Assembly (NCBI RefSeq): GCF_017874615.1 | Contig: NZ_JAGIKV010000001.1 | Span: forward strand, 372,001-436,000 | DNA length: 64,000 nucleotides | Source: Paenibacillus xylanexedens | GTDB taxonomy: Bacteria > Bacillota > Bacilli > Paenibacillales > Paenibacillaceae | Direction: 5' to 3' | Shown here: positions 16,954 through 28,508 of the stretch, piece by piece | Numbering within the stretch: position 1 is the first letter of the stretch | How the letters are laid out: the number at the start of each line of letters is the position of its first letter | Made by a program: the position numbers and the translations under genes | Notes under the pieces: generated by a model | Databases searched by the model: none | What the model was told of the DNA's origin: nothing | What the model saw: only the letters and a program-made list of their open reading frames with translations

Positions 16954-18864
16954 TTAAGCTTTAGCTGTGAACAACAAGTCTTTTTCTTTGATCGTAGTGC
17001 GACCAGCAGACTCAATCGACTCATACTGATGCATGTTTGTAATAATGACTGGTGTGATCGTTGTGTAACCGGCTTTTTCGATCTCTTCCCGGTCAAACTC
17101 CATCAGTACATCACCTACGGCAACCTTCGCACCTGCTTGAACTTTAGGAGAGAAGAACTGACCTTTCAGCTTCACGGTATCAATCCCGATATGAATCAAC
17201 ATCTCTGCGCCTGTATCACTTACCAGACCAATGGCATGTCCACTCTTCGATAACGAGAACACGGTTCCGTTGATCGGAGATACGACGCGACCTTCAGATG
17301 GTTGAATCGCGAATCCTTTACCCATAATCTCTTCAGAGAACGCAGGGTCTGGCACTTCGCTCAGCGGTTTAACTTCACCTGTGATCGGGCTGAATACTTG
17401 CTCATCTTGTGCTTTTGCTTCTTCAGTTACAGCAGCAGAAGTTGTTGCTGCTGGTGTTGCCGGCTCAGCTGCTGGTGCAGCTACTGGCTCCGATGCATTT
17501 TCTTCTTGGAAGCCCAAGATATACGTAATGATCGCTGCCGCTACGATGGCAATCAAACCACCAACCAAAGCATAAATCAATGTGCTAATTGCTGGACTGA
17601 CAAATGCCGCAATACTCGGCAGACCTGCAAGTCCTGTAATAACATACGATTTAACATTGAAGATTCCCATGAATGCACCAGCAATAGCGCCCCCGCTGAG
17701 AGCTGCGATAAATGGTTTTTTGAACTTCATGTTGATACCGTACATCGCTGGTTCCGTGATCCCCATAATAGCCGTAAGACCCGTGGAATAGGCTAGGGAT
17801 TTGGTTTTGCTATTTCTCGATCTGAGACCTACACCAAATGCTGCACCACCTTGTGCCAAGTTAGCTGCAAACATCAGTGGAATAATAAAGTCGTAACCCA
17901 GTGTTGTCATTGAACCTACAACGATTGGCAACAATGCATAGTGCATACCTGTAATGATCAGCAGTGACATCGTACCACCAATCAAGATACTTGCGAAGAT
18001 GGACATGTTGTCGAACAACCATGAGATACCACCAGACAAACCATTACCAAGAACGGTACCGAGTGGTCCAACGGTCATCAACGTCAGTGGAACCATAATT
18101 AACAAGGTAACTGTTGGAACAATGAGTAACTTAAGTGAAGCATGTATAACACGATCAACGGCTTTCTCTACATATGAAGCAATCCAAACGGCCAGAACAA
18201 TCGGAATAACTGTAGAAGAATACGTTGCCGCTATGACTGTAATCCCCATGAAGGATGAGTTGTGACCATCGGCCAGCAATGCTGTAATGGTCGGGTGCAT
18301 AATGCCCGCAGCAAGCGCCGCAGCAATATACATATTACTGCCCAACTTACGTGCAGCACTAATCGCCAGAATGATTGGCAGGAAGTAGAACGCACCGTCA
18401 CCGATTGCAGACAAAATGATGTAGGTCGAGCTGGTATCGGACAACCATCCAACTGCGACAAGGATGGCCACGATCCCTTTGATCATACCTGCACCCGTAA
18501 TCGCAGGCAGAATTGGTGTAAACATACCTGAGATGAAGTCGAACAATGCACTTATTGGATTTCTCTTTTTCTTCTCCCCAGTTGAAGCGCTTGAGGTTGC
18601 ATTATCTGCGTTTGGTGATTTCGACATGTTGCCAACGAGTGCGTTATACACGATAGGCACATCGTTACCGATGATAACCTGGAACTGTCCACCGTTCTCC
18701 ATCACGCCCATAACGCCTGGTGTATTTTTCAGCGTCGCTTTGTCCGCTTTTTGGTTGTCATTCAGGTTAAATCTGAGTCTTGTCATACAGTGTGTGACTT
18801 GATCGATATTCTCTTCGCCACCAACAAGCTTCAAAATATCCTTGGACAATTGTTGTTTATCCAT
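16954..18864 (-). CDS. bglP: PTS beta-glucoside transporter, IIBCA fusion
   Basis: A 636-residue phosphotransferase permease importing aryl- or cello-type beta-glucosides as 6-phosphates. Domain order: IIB (1-80; phosphorylated Cys in THCMTRLRF, about 26), IIC (about 105-460, ten or so helices), then an Ala/Pro/Glu linker and IIA (about 490-636) with the His in MLIHIGIDTVKLKG. AAAAGGAG precedes the ATG. It is the last of four same-strand genes (two GH1, licT, bglP), with a RAT/terminator switch 95 nt upstream, only 5 nt past the licT stop. Expression therefore depends on read-through of the antiterminator-controlled switch. Confidence 0.93.
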   Translation of the reverse strand: MDKQQLSKDILKLVGGEENIDQVTHCMTRLRFNLNDNQKADKATLKNTPGVMGVMENGGQFQVIIGNDVPIVYNALVGNMSKSPNADNATSSASTGEKKKRNPISALFDFISGMFTPILPAITGAGMIKGIVAILVAVGWLSDTSSTYIILSAIGDGAFYFLPIILAISAARKLGSNMYIAAALAAGIMHPTITALLADGHNSSFMGITVIAATYSSTVIPIVLAVWIASYVEKAVDRVIHASLKLLIVPTVTLLIMVPLTLMTVGPLGTVLGNGLSGGISWLFDNMSIFASILIGGTMSLLIITGMHYALLPIVVGSMTTLGYDFIIPLMFAANLAQGGAAFGVGLRSRNSKTKSLAYSTGLTAIMGITEPAMYGINMKFKKPFIAALSGGAIAGAFMGIFNVKSYVITGLAGLPSIAAFVSPAISTLIYALVGGLIAIVAAAIITYILGFQEENASEPVAAPAAEPATPAATTSAAVTEEAKAQDEQVFSPITGEVKPLSEVPDPAFSEEIMGKGFAIQPSEGRVVSPINGTVFSLSKSGHAIGLVSDTGAEMLIHIGIDTVKLKGQFFSPKVQAGAKVAVGDVLMEFDREEIEKAGYTTITPVIITNMHQYESIESAGRTTIKEKDLLFTAKA

Positions 18865-18896
18865 TGTGTTTTGCTCCTTTTATGTGTAATGAAGGT

Positions 18897-18987
18897 TAAA
18901 AAAAAACCTAAACACTGAATAATGACAAAGCAGAAAAGCTTATCATTATTCAACGTTTAGGTTTTGCCTTTTTAGCAGTAACAATCC
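18897..18987 (-). promoter_or_regulatory. RAT antiterminator and terminator in the bglP leader
   Basis: Minus strand: the RAT element (18960-18987) reads GGATTGTTACTG then a short loop then GGCAAAACC, the LicT/SacY-family target. It overlaps the 5' arm of a long terminator (AAAACCTAAAC...TTGAATAATGA pairing with TCATTATTCA...GTTTAGGTTTT, to 18897) ending in T-run. RAT and terminator are mutually exclusive, so LicT binding allows bglP expression. Confidence 0.9.
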
Positions 18988-18992
18988 CAACT

Positions 18993-19844
18993 TTATTCAA
19001 TTGTTTGTTCATTTCTGACAATTCGTTCAATATGAATGGTCAGATACAGTATTTCTTCCTTGGACAACACCCGATTATAGATCTTACGCGTATAGTCACT
19101 GATCCTTACTGCACATGCATGTGCTTCCGGATACTGCTTGCTCACCAAGTCATGAAGCGGATTATCTTCTTCTTTATCTTCAATCGCCGTTCCTTGCAAC
19201 ACACGCTGGGCAAAGAACTTCAGATGAGTTAAAAATCGATAATAACTCAATGAATCTTCATCAAGTTCAATCACAAAGCTACGTCTTACGATGTTAAGTA
19301 TGTCCTTAACAATGTTCGTAATACTGATCGTTTCCCTCATCTCACCGTTCATCTGGGCATTAACCAGATGCATTGCAATGAATGCGCATTCGTCTTCGGG
19401 AAGCAGGACACCTAACGTTTCCTCAATAATCTGTAGCGCCTTGAGTCCAATGGCATATTCCTTCCGGTACATGCGCTTGATCTCCCAGAACAATGCGTTA
19501 CGGATCTGCAATCCTTGACGATGTCGATCAATGGCAAAATGAATATGATCCGTCAGTGAAATGTAGATGCTTTCATGCAGCTTCTCACCTAATACCGTCT
19601 CGGCATAACGGATAATCTCATCCGAGCACTCGACATATTCAACCGAGATATCAGACAGAAGTGTTTTAAGTTTCTGTGATACTTCCTTACTTTCAAGCGA
19701 GAATATTTTTTCGACGAGACTCTCGTCAATCGATTCACCAGTATGCTTTTTGAAGGCAATTCCACGTCCCATAACGACCAGTTCGTTTCCTCCCGGATCA
19801 ATTACGGTAACTACGTTGTTGTTCAGCACCTTCTCAATTTTCAT
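18993..19844 (-). CDS. licT: BglG/LicT-family transcription antiterminator
   Basis: A 283-residue RNA-binding antiterminator. An N-terminal CAT domain (1-57; MKIEKVLNNNVVTVID, GRGIAFKKHTGE) binds RAT RNA. It is followed by two PTS-regulation domains (about 65-170 and 171-283), each with conserved His (LTDHIHFAIDRH, FIAMHLVNAQ, RFLTHLKFFAQR, YLTIHIERI). PRD phosphorylation by PTS proteins turns it off without substrate and on with HPr. Its own leader has a RAT/terminator, so it is autoregulated, and it should act on three further RAT sites in the locus. Promoter and cre lie upstream at 19971-20021. Confidence 0.94.
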   Translation of the reverse strand: MKIEKVLNNNVVTVIDPGGNELVVMGRGIAFKKHTGESIDESLVEKIFSLESKEVSQKLKTLLSDISVEYVECSDEIIRYAETVLGEKLHESIYISLTDHIHFAIDRHRQGLQIRNALFWEIKRMYRKEYAIGLKALQIIEETLGVLLPEDECAFIAMHLVNAQMNGEMRETISITNIVKDILNIVRRSFVIELDEDSLSYYRFLTHLKFFAQRVLQGTAIEDKEEDNPLHDLVSKQYPEAHACAVRISDYTRKIYNRVLSKEEILYLTIHIERIVRNEQTIE

Positions 19845-19876
19845 TTCTTCACATCACCTTGCACCGTCAAAGTAGT

Positions 19877-19948
19877 AAAAGGCAAAACCAAAGCAGGTCA
19901 CGAAATATGCCCCGCTTCTGGTTTTGCCTGATTGAACAGTAACAATCC
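19877..19948 (-). promoter_or_regulatory. RAT antiterminator and terminator in the licT leader
   Basis: Minus strand: RAT at 19920-19948 (GGATTGTTACTG, then GGCAAAACC). The GGCAAAACC arm is also the 5' arm of a terminator pairing with the segment at 19881-19897, followed by a T-rich stretch. This gives LicT positive autoregulation. Confidence 0.9.
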
Positions 19949-19970
19949 AGTATTCATTAGCCTTAGGCCC

Positions 19971-19999
19971 ATCTTACCATATAATTATCCATATGACAA
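19971..19999 (-). promoter_or_regulatory. Sigma-A promoter of licT-bglP
   Basis: Minus strand: -35 TTGTCA (19994-19999), 17-bp spacer, -10 TAAGAT (19971-19976). The predicted start is about 15 nt before the RAT, so the switch is at the very 5' end of the transcript. Confidence 0.75.
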
Positions 20000-20007
20000 T
20001 GTTTTTG

Positions 20008-20021
20008 TGAAAGCGGTTAAT
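20008..20021. promoter_or_regulatory. Candidate cre (CcpA) site upstream of licT
   Basis: TGAAAGCGGTTAAT is a near match to the catabolite-responsive element and sits just upstream of the licT -35, consistent with glucose repression of the locus. One conserved position differs. Confidence 0.45.
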
Positions 20022-20077
20022 GTGCGTTAATGTGACATCAGAAGGTGCTTGCACAACTATGCTTATAGAACTAGTAT

Positions 20078-21517
<1,440 letters not shown>

Positions 21518-21572
21518 CTAATTAACGTATTTTCATTCTTTGTCTAAATGTATTACTCTATCCTTTGCAGAC

Positions 21573-21682
21573 AGGAAAAAGCGGACAATCTCCAACTAAA
21601 AGGGCCGTTAGGAGGAACATCAGATTCCTTCCATGCCAACTTTCGTGTTAGGTTTTGCCCGCTTTTTATGCGGTAACAATCC
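21573..21682 (-). promoter_or_regulatory. RAT antiterminator and terminator between the two GH1 genes
   Basis: Minus strand: RAT at 21651-21682 (GGATTGTTACCG, longer loop, GCGGGCAAAACC). GCGGGCAA can pair with TTGTCCGC (21581-21588), which is followed by five T, to form a long terminator. This RAT is 3-4 nt longer in the apical part than the other three, so LicT affinity may differ. Confidence 0.82.
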
Positions 21683-21696
21683 TGAAAACGAGAGAA

Positions 21697-23321
<1,625 letters not shown>

Positions 23322-23336
23322 ATCAAAAGATGTTAT

Positions 23337-23378
23337 TGCATATTCTGTTGTGTTTGCTCTTGTAATGTAAGCGTAACA
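23337..23378 (-). promoter_or_regulatory. Candidate promoter with overlapping cre site for the first GH1 gene
   Basis: Minus strand: -35 TTACAA (23360-23365), 17-bp spacer, weak -10 TATGCA (23337-23342). A cre-like TGTAAGCGTAACA lies at 23366-23378, abutting the -35. The start would fall about 9 nt before the RAT, the same geometry as at licT. The weak -10 keeps this tentative. Confidence 0.45.
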
Positions 23379-23445
23379 TATCTATTTTGCAAAATCAACT
23401 TCACTAGATCATATGATCGTTCACACACTCTCACCATCGAAAAAA

Positions 23446-23655
23446 TTAACGTGGCATACGCATAATCGCTGCCCTTAATGCCTGCGCTCCTTCCTCCGTT
23501 TCCAGGTAAACAGCGGGACTTTGGTCCCCTAAAACCGGGATATCTTTCGCCATACATTCAAAAGCGTACTCCCCCACTTTAAATAGATACCTTTCATACT
23601 CATGTAATTTCACTCCCTGGATTGAAATTAATAACACCGAAGTCCTATCTGACAC
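23446..23655 (-). CDS. Possible small protein (69 codons), unrecognised
   Basis: An open frame upstream of the GH1 promoter. It has a balanced, protein-like composition (KLHEYERYLFKVGEYAFECM, then ETEEGAQALRAAIMRM) and possible GTG starts: one at 23655 with AAGGAT 5 nt upstream and another 14 codons in. I recognise no family. It lies in the ~370-bp gap between the GH1 leader and the SUFU gene. It may be non-coding. Confidence 0.35.
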   Translation of the reverse strand: MSDRTSVLLISIQGVKLHEYERYLFKVGEYAFECMAKDIPVLGDQSPAVYLETEEGAQALRAAIMRMPR

Positions 23656-23750
23656 AATTCATCCTTAAGCCGCTTGAATCCGTTTCTGTAACAGGTAGAC
23701 TTAATTTTAAATGTTTTTCGGGGGAAAGAACAGTCAAGGAGGATTCAATA

Positions 23751-24698
23751 ATGACGCAGGAAGAAAACACATCTGGTTGGAATGCGATTGATCAATCCAT
23801 GCGTGAATTGTATGGGGAACAAGAGCCAAAACACTACGGCACTGCCCTTCCGTATATTCTCGGAGGTCCCGATCCACTCGATGGCATTAGCGTTTATGCT
23901 GTCGATAACCCTATGCCTCACTGGCATTTTGTTACCTATGGTTTCTCTGAATTATATGAAAAAGAGATGCAGGATGCATCCAAGAGCGGGTATGGTTTTG
24001 AGATCACCTTTCGTCTTACACGCAGTGAAGCAGAGACTGATCCGCCAGCCTGGGCGCTGAATCTGCTACAGAATGTAGGACGTTACGTGTTCAACAGCGG
24101 AAATATCTTTCAGCCAGGAGATTACATGGACGCCAATGGCCCCATCTGTCTGGAGTCCGACACTTTGCTGACTGCTCTCTCGTTTATTGAAGATCCGGAC
24201 CTACCCGCGATCTCTACGCCTAATGGTTCAGTGCAATTTATTCAGATGGTTGGCATTACAGGTCGGGAACTGGAAATGATTCAAAGCTGGAATGCTCGCG
24301 GCTTCCTGTCTGCCTCCTCCATGTTCATGCCCAAATATGTGACGGATCTGATGAGAAATTCGTACGCAGATATCCCTTCGGTTATACAAGCGGTTGAGGA
24401 TGGAATGGAACAGGACGGGTCCAGCACAGCGTTTTTATTCATACAACAACTGGGTTGGGAGTCCCCTCGCAAAAGATTGCTGCAAAAATCGGTTCCGGCC
24501 AAACTTCAGCTTGGAGCCAAACAAGCCGTATTAGTTGGCACCATCCTTCGTAGCCGAATTTCGAAAGGTGCCTCTCTATCCTTGATCGGACCGGATACTA
24601 ATATTCTCTTCGAAGCAGGTGAACAGCCAGCCATATTGGAATCGGACAGACAAGTTACCCTGACGGTGAACAAACAAATTGTTAATGAGCTGGCATAG
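23751..24698 (+). CDS. Suppressor-of-fused (SUFU) domain protein
   Basis: A 315-residue soluble protein. The first ~175 residues match the bacterial SUFU domain: HYGTALPYILGGPDPLDGIS, then PMPHWHFVTYGFSELYEKE and GFEITFRL. The rest (about 180-315) is a family-specific extension. AAGGAGG precedes the ATG. Bacterial SUFU proteins are often found as immunity proteins in polymorphic toxin loci; here no toxin gene is adjacent. Together with the SMI1 gene at 11.3 kb, it is the second immunity-type fold in the window. The role here is family-level inference. Confidence 0.85.
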   Translation: MTQEENTSGWNAIDQSMRELYGEQEPKHYGTALPYILGGPDPLDGISVYAVDNPMPHWHFVTYGFSELYEKEMQDASKSGYGFEITFRLTRSEAETDPPAWALNLLQNVGRYVFNSGNIFQPGDYMDANGPICLESDTLLTALSFIEDPDLPAISTPNGSVQFIQMVGITGRELEMIQSWNARGFLSASSMFMPKYVTDLMRNSYADIPSVIQAVEDGMEQDGSSTAFLFIQQLGWESPRKRLLQKSVPAKLQLGAKQAVLVGTILRSRISKGASLSLIGPDTNILFEAGEQPAILESDRQVTLTVNKQIVNELA

Positions 24699-24841
24699 AA
24701 CCTTCGTCCGGTTGAAGGGACATTCGAGATAACTTCATTGGATCATATTATCGTTCAGATTGTTAGAACAGAGATTAAGGACCAAGAAGGACACGTCATT
24801 CAAACGATTGGATGAGAACTGTGCAGCAAGGAGGAAACAAC

Positions 24842-25603
24842 ATGCCTGCCATTACATTTGCCTCACGACACGAAGAGTCTCCGACTTGCTCGCATGCAGC
24901 AGGAACGGCTCCGTTCGACTATTTACCAAAATCCAGTCTGGATAGGCTTCGTAAAATCAATCATTTCCTGATTCATGCATTCCAGAACAGTATCTCGGTT
25001 ATCCAAGAGAATTTAACGGGAACTTATCTTTTTCTACTCGCAGATACCAACGGTGTGCTCCTCTCGATGAATTACAGTTCAGATCTTAAAGCTGTAGTAG
25101 AAGATTCCCCCATTCGTCCAGGCATGTTCTTCACTGCACAGAGCTGTGGAGTTAACGCCATATCTGTAACGATGGACAGCAACGAGCCTGTAGTGCTGCT
25201 GCCCGAGCAGCATGAAAGTCCTTATTTTCAAAGCTGGCATTGTTACGCCGCACCTCTGTTCATGGGATCGCAACATGTCGGTTATCTGGATGTGTCCACC
25301 ATTAATGCAGATATGCAAGGTGAACTGATTGCCATTGCCAAGCTAATTCCAGCGTACATGCATAACTGTTATCAGAGTCAACAGACTGCTGAAGTGTGCA
25401 ACAAACCGGCGGTGGAGTTCACCGAGCGTCAGTTAACCATTCTGGAGATGATAGCCGGAGGCCTCACGGTAAAAGCCATTGCTTTGAAATTAAAGATCAA
25501 GGAATGCACCGTGAATCATCACAAAAAAGTGATTTTCAACAAATTAGGTGTGCAATCCAGCACAGAAGCTGTTTCAATTGCTAGCCGAATGTCTTATGTA
25601 TAG
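24842..25603 (+). CDS. GAF-like sensor with LuxR-type DNA-binding domain
   Basis: A 253-residue regulator. The N-terminal ~180 residues resemble the GAF-type sensory segment of AcoR-like activators (ISVIQENLTGTYLFLLADT, then GVNAISVTMDSNEPVVLL and HCYAAPLFM). The C-terminal ~65 residues are a LuxR HTH (FTERQLTILEMIAGGLTVKA, then HHKKVIFNKLGV). AAGGAGG lies 8 nt before this ATG. There is no receiver domain, so it likely binds a small ligand directly. Targets could include the downstream lipoprotein gene, which has an inverted repeat at 25610-25627. The ligand is unknown. Confidence 0.8.
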   Translation: MPAITFASRHEESPTCSHAAGTAPFDYLPKSSLDRLRKINHFLIHAFQNSISVIQENLTGTYLFLLADTNGVLLSMNYSSDLKAVVEDSPIRPGMFFTAQSCGVNAISVTMDSNEPVVLLPEQHESPYFQSWHCYAAPLFMGSQHVGYLDVSTINADMQGELIAIAKLIPAYMHNCYQSQQTAEVCNKPAVEFTERQLTILEMIAGGLTVKAIALKLKIKECTVNHHKKVIFNKLGVQSSTEAVSIASRMSYV

Positions 25604-25609
25604 AAGACC

Positions 25610-25627
25610 CCTATAGATTCCTATAGG
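25610..25627. repeat. Inverted repeat between the LuxR-type gene and the lipoprotein gene
   Basis: CCTATAG-ATTC-CTATAGG, 7-bp arms, directly after the regulator stop and ~85 nt before the lipoprotein ATG. It has no T-run, so an operator is more likely than a terminator. Confidence 0.4.
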
Positions 25628-25710
25628 TAGTAAATGGGAACGTTTGTGCTACAATTTAAGAACCAAGCAAGATGTAGAGAGAGAAAACACACACATTTCA
25701 GGAGGGTAAT

Positions 25711-26490
25711 ATGACAATTCCAAAGAAAGCATCTTTATTCGCCATGCTCATTATGATTATGCTGGTTGCAGCCGCTTGCGGTGACAAGGCAGATAACACA
25801 ACTACAACAGAAGAGCCTGCCGCGAAAGAAACAACGACTGGTACTAATTCCGAAACAGCAAATACGGAAGAGACAGAAAACACAGAACCAGCAAGCGAAG
25901 AGTCCAAGGAAACTGATAATTCCCAAGACGTGGAGCTGGGGACTACAGAAAAAGGTTCTTATACCAATGACTACTTTGGCGTATCTCTGAAGTTCCCGGA
26001 AGCTTGGGAGTTCCAGGATGCTGCAGGCATGAATGAGCTGACAAGTGCTTCATCCGAAGCGATTGCTGGTGATGATGAAACGAAGAAAAAACAAATTGAA
26101 CTGTCTCAGACGAAAACATTGAATCTGCTTATGGCTTCAAAGTATCCATTGGATGGAGGTCAAGTTGGCCCTTCCGCTATGGCCATTGCTGAGAAAGTAA
26201 GCTTGTTGCAAGGTATTCGTACAGGTAAAGACTACCTGGAAGCAACCAAAAAATTCATGGTGGATAGCCAGTTCCCTTACGATTATAAGGAATTCACAAC
26301 GGAAACCATCGGTGGTAAAGAGATGGATCTGATGCAAATTACGATGGATGCAGGTGACGGTTCGACCATTACTCAGGAATACTATAGTACGATTATTGAA
26401 GGGTATGCTTTCAACTTCATCTTCACTTACATGGATGATAAGACCAAAGCGGAGATTGATACCATCAAGAAATCAGTTCAATTCAAATAA
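25711..26490 (+). CDS. Lipoprotein, function unknown
   Basis: A 259-residue exported lipoprotein. The signal sequence ends in LVAAACGDK, with Cys as the likely lipidated residue (about 24). A Thr/Glu-rich linker (about 28-70) is followed by a globular domain from about 88 (YFGVSLKFPEAWEFQD), similar in style to PsbP/YfmL-like surface lipoproteins but not assignable. AGGAGG precedes the ATG. It has its own terminator. No transporter gene is next to it, so a ligand role cannot be claimed. Confidence 0.78.
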   Translation: MTIPKKASLFAMLIMIMLVAAACGDKADNTTTTEEPAAKETTTGTNSETANTEETENTEPASEESKETDNSQDVELGTTEKGSYTNDYFGVSLKFPEAWEFQDAAGMNELTSASSEAIAGDDETKKKQIELSQTKTLNLLMASKYPLDGGQVGPSAMAIAEKVSLLQGIRTGKDYLEATKKFMVDSQFPYDYKEFTTETIGGKEMDLMQITMDAGDGSTITQEYYSTIIEGYAFNFIFTYMDDKTKAEIDTIKKSVQFK

Positions 26491-26533
26491 TTGAATTTCG
26501 AATTACTGCCATTAAATGAAGAACATATAACTC

Positions 26534-26578
26534 AACCCCGATAACGATCTGAGGAGATCATCGTCGGGGTTCTTTTGT
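26534..26578 (+). terminator. Terminator of the lipoprotein gene
   Basis: AACCCCGA/TCGGGGTT outer stem with ACGATCT/AGATCATCG inside, followed by TTCTTTT. It probably also acts on the convergent ATPase gene. Confidence 0.85.
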
Positions 26579-26606
26579 CGTTGAAACAGACTATATGTTG
26601 CACTAT

Positions 26607-28358
26607 CTAACTAGATATGGCTACCCAGTGCCCTTCCGTGACTTCTACCCACTTGGAATGTTCCAGATTATAACGGTCCTCTACTTCAACATTTTCTCTT
26701 GTTGTTTCTTTGACAACATGTCTCTTTTTCTTCGCTTCTACCGCTGGGTCAGGCACAGGAATAGCAGATAGCAATGCCTTGGTATAGGCATGTTGCGGGT
26801 TGGAATAGAGTTCTTCACTTTCCGCCAGCTCCACAATTTTCCCATTATACATCACCGCCACTCGGTCACTGATATGTTTCACCATGGACAAGTCATGCGC
26901 GATGAAGAGATACGTCAAGCCGAGTCGCTGCTGCAACTCTTCAAGTAATTGTACGATCTGAGCCTGTATCGACACATCCAGAGCAGACAACGGTTCATCA
27001 CATACGATGAATTCCGGCTCCACAGCCAGAGCTCGCGCAATACCGATCCGCTGTCTCTGACCACCTGAGAATTCATGTGGATAACGCTGCGCATGGGTGG
27101 GATCAAGACCTACCATCTCCAGCAGTTCCTCTACCCGCTTCTCCCGCTGAGCGGCATTGCCTGCAAGTTGATGGATATCCAGCGCTTCTCCAATGATATC
27201 CATAATTCTCATTTTGGGATTCAGAGAAGCATAGGGGTCTTGGAAAATAATCTGCATATGTCTGCGCATCGTTTTCATCTCCGAAGCTGACAAGCGATTG
27301 AGCGGGACTCCTTTAAACAGGACATCTCCACCTGTTGGCTCATGCAGTCGCAGAATCGCACGCCCCGTGGTTGATTTTCCGCTACCGGATTCCCCTACAA
27401 CGCCAAGCGTCTCTCCTTGACGAATATGGAAGCTAATATCATTCACGGCCTTTAAGGTATTGCCTTTCCCCAGATTAAAATGTTGTCTGAGTGATTTCAC
27501 CTCAAGCAACGGCTGATCGTCTTCCAGATCTCTCGGGACCAACGATACCGGTTTTGGCTTTTTCTTCTGATCCAAACGTGGTAATGCATTCAGAAGTCTA
27601 ATCGTATACGGGTGTTTGGGATTAGCAAAAATCTCTGTTGTAGTCCCGGTTTCCACAATCTGTCCTTCTTTCATAACAACAACCCGATCACACATGCCTG
27701 CTACTACGCCCAAATCATGCGTGATCAGGATAATCGATGTGCCCAGTTGGTCCTGCATATCTTTCATCAAATTAAGAATCTGTGCCTGAATGGTAACGTC
27801 CAGTGCGGTTGTCGGCTCATCGGCAATGAGCAATTCAGGACGACAAGCAAGTGCAATACCAATCATGACCCGCTGACGCATCCCTCCGGAGAATTCGTGT
27901 GGATACTGGTTGTAGCGTATTTCACTACGAGTTATCCCCACCCGCTCCATCATGGCAATCGCCTGTTTCTTGGCTTCCCTTTTGGACACCTTCTGGTGTT
28001 TGATCAGACTTTCGGAGATCTGTTTACCCACTTTAATAGTCGGATTAAGAGAACTCATCGGGTCCTGAAAGATCATACCAATATCACGCCCACGAATGCT
28101 CTCCATCTCTTTCTGCGTTTTATTGGCCAGGTCGACCCCTTTAAATAGAATCTCTCCATTTTTCATCTGTGAAGGCGGCGATGCCAGCAACCTCATAATG
28201 GAACGTGCTGTTACACTCTTTCCACTGCCCGATTCTCCTACAATGCCCAGTGTCTCGCCTTTTCGCACTTCAAAACTTACTTCTCGCACTGCCTGAAACT
28301 CACTCTCTCCAGAATGAAAAGAGACCGATAGATCATTAACTTTCAATAAAGGTTCCAT
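26607..28358 (-). CDS. Peptide-type ABC transporter, fused two-ATPase subunit
   Basis: Two complete ABC ATPase halves in one chain (DppD- plus DppF-like). First half: Walker A GIVGESGSGKS, signature EFSGGMRQRVMIGIAL, Walker B LLIADEPTTALD. Second half: GVVGESGSGKSTTGR, EFSGGQRQRIGIARAL and FIVCDEPLSALD. It powers import by the two permeases encoded divergently at 28.5-31.5 kb. Starts at 28397, 28376 and 28358 are all in frame with weak sites; I choose the one giving the family-typical MEPLLKVNDLSV. Expression is from the opposite strand of the permease promoter region, so the transporter is split into two divergent units. Confidence 0.9.
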   Translation of the reverse strand: MEPLLKVNDLSVSFHSGESEFQAVREVSFEVRKGETLGIVGESGSGKSVTARSIMRLLASPPSQMKNGEILFKGVDLANKTQKEMESIRGRDIGMIFQDPMSSLNPTIKVGKQISESLIKHQKVSKREAKKQAIAMMERVGITRSEIRYNQYPHEFSGGMRQRVMIGIALACRPELLIADEPTTALDVTIQAQILNLMKDMQDQLGTSIILITHDLGVVAGMCDRVVVMKEGQIVETGTTTEIFANPKHPYTIRLLNALPRLDQKKKPKPVSLVPRDLEDDQPLLEVKSLRQHFNLGKGNTLKAVNDISFHIRQGETLGVVGESGSGKSTTGRAILRLHEPTGGDVLFKGVPLNRLSASEMKTMRRHMQIIFQDPYASLNPKMRIMDIIGEALDIHQLAGNAAQREKRVEELLEMVGLDPTHAQRYPHEFSGGQRQRIGIARALAVEPEFIVCDEPLSALDVSIQAQIVQLLEELQQRLGLTYLFIAHDLSMVKHISDRVAVMYNGKIVELAESEELYSNPQHAYTKALLSAIPVPDPAVEAKKKRHVVKETTRENVEVEDRYNLEHSKWVEVTEGHWVAISS

Positions 28359-28421
28359 ATCATCACCAGCTCTCATCCGTTTTTCCCATTTACTCATCTC
28401 ATATGTATACCATTTAATTCC

Positions 28422-28450
28422 TTGACAATTGTTTAGACCCTAAATAATAT
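28422..28450 (+). promoter_or_regulatory. Strong sigma-A promoter of the permease-SBP operon
   Basis: -35 TTGACA (28422-28427), 17-bp spacer, -10 TAATAT (28445-28450), about 50 nt before the first permease start. It is close to consensus. Confidence 0.85.
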
Positions 28451-28508
28451 ATACTATATCAATCGGAATAATGCAATTTAAACCTGAATGAAAGGAGGCA
28501 CGCTTGGT

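Noticed and set aside
18865-18992. Independent promoter for bglP
   Set aside because: The RAT begins 5 nt after the licT stop, leaving no space; the terminator/antiterminator explains the region.
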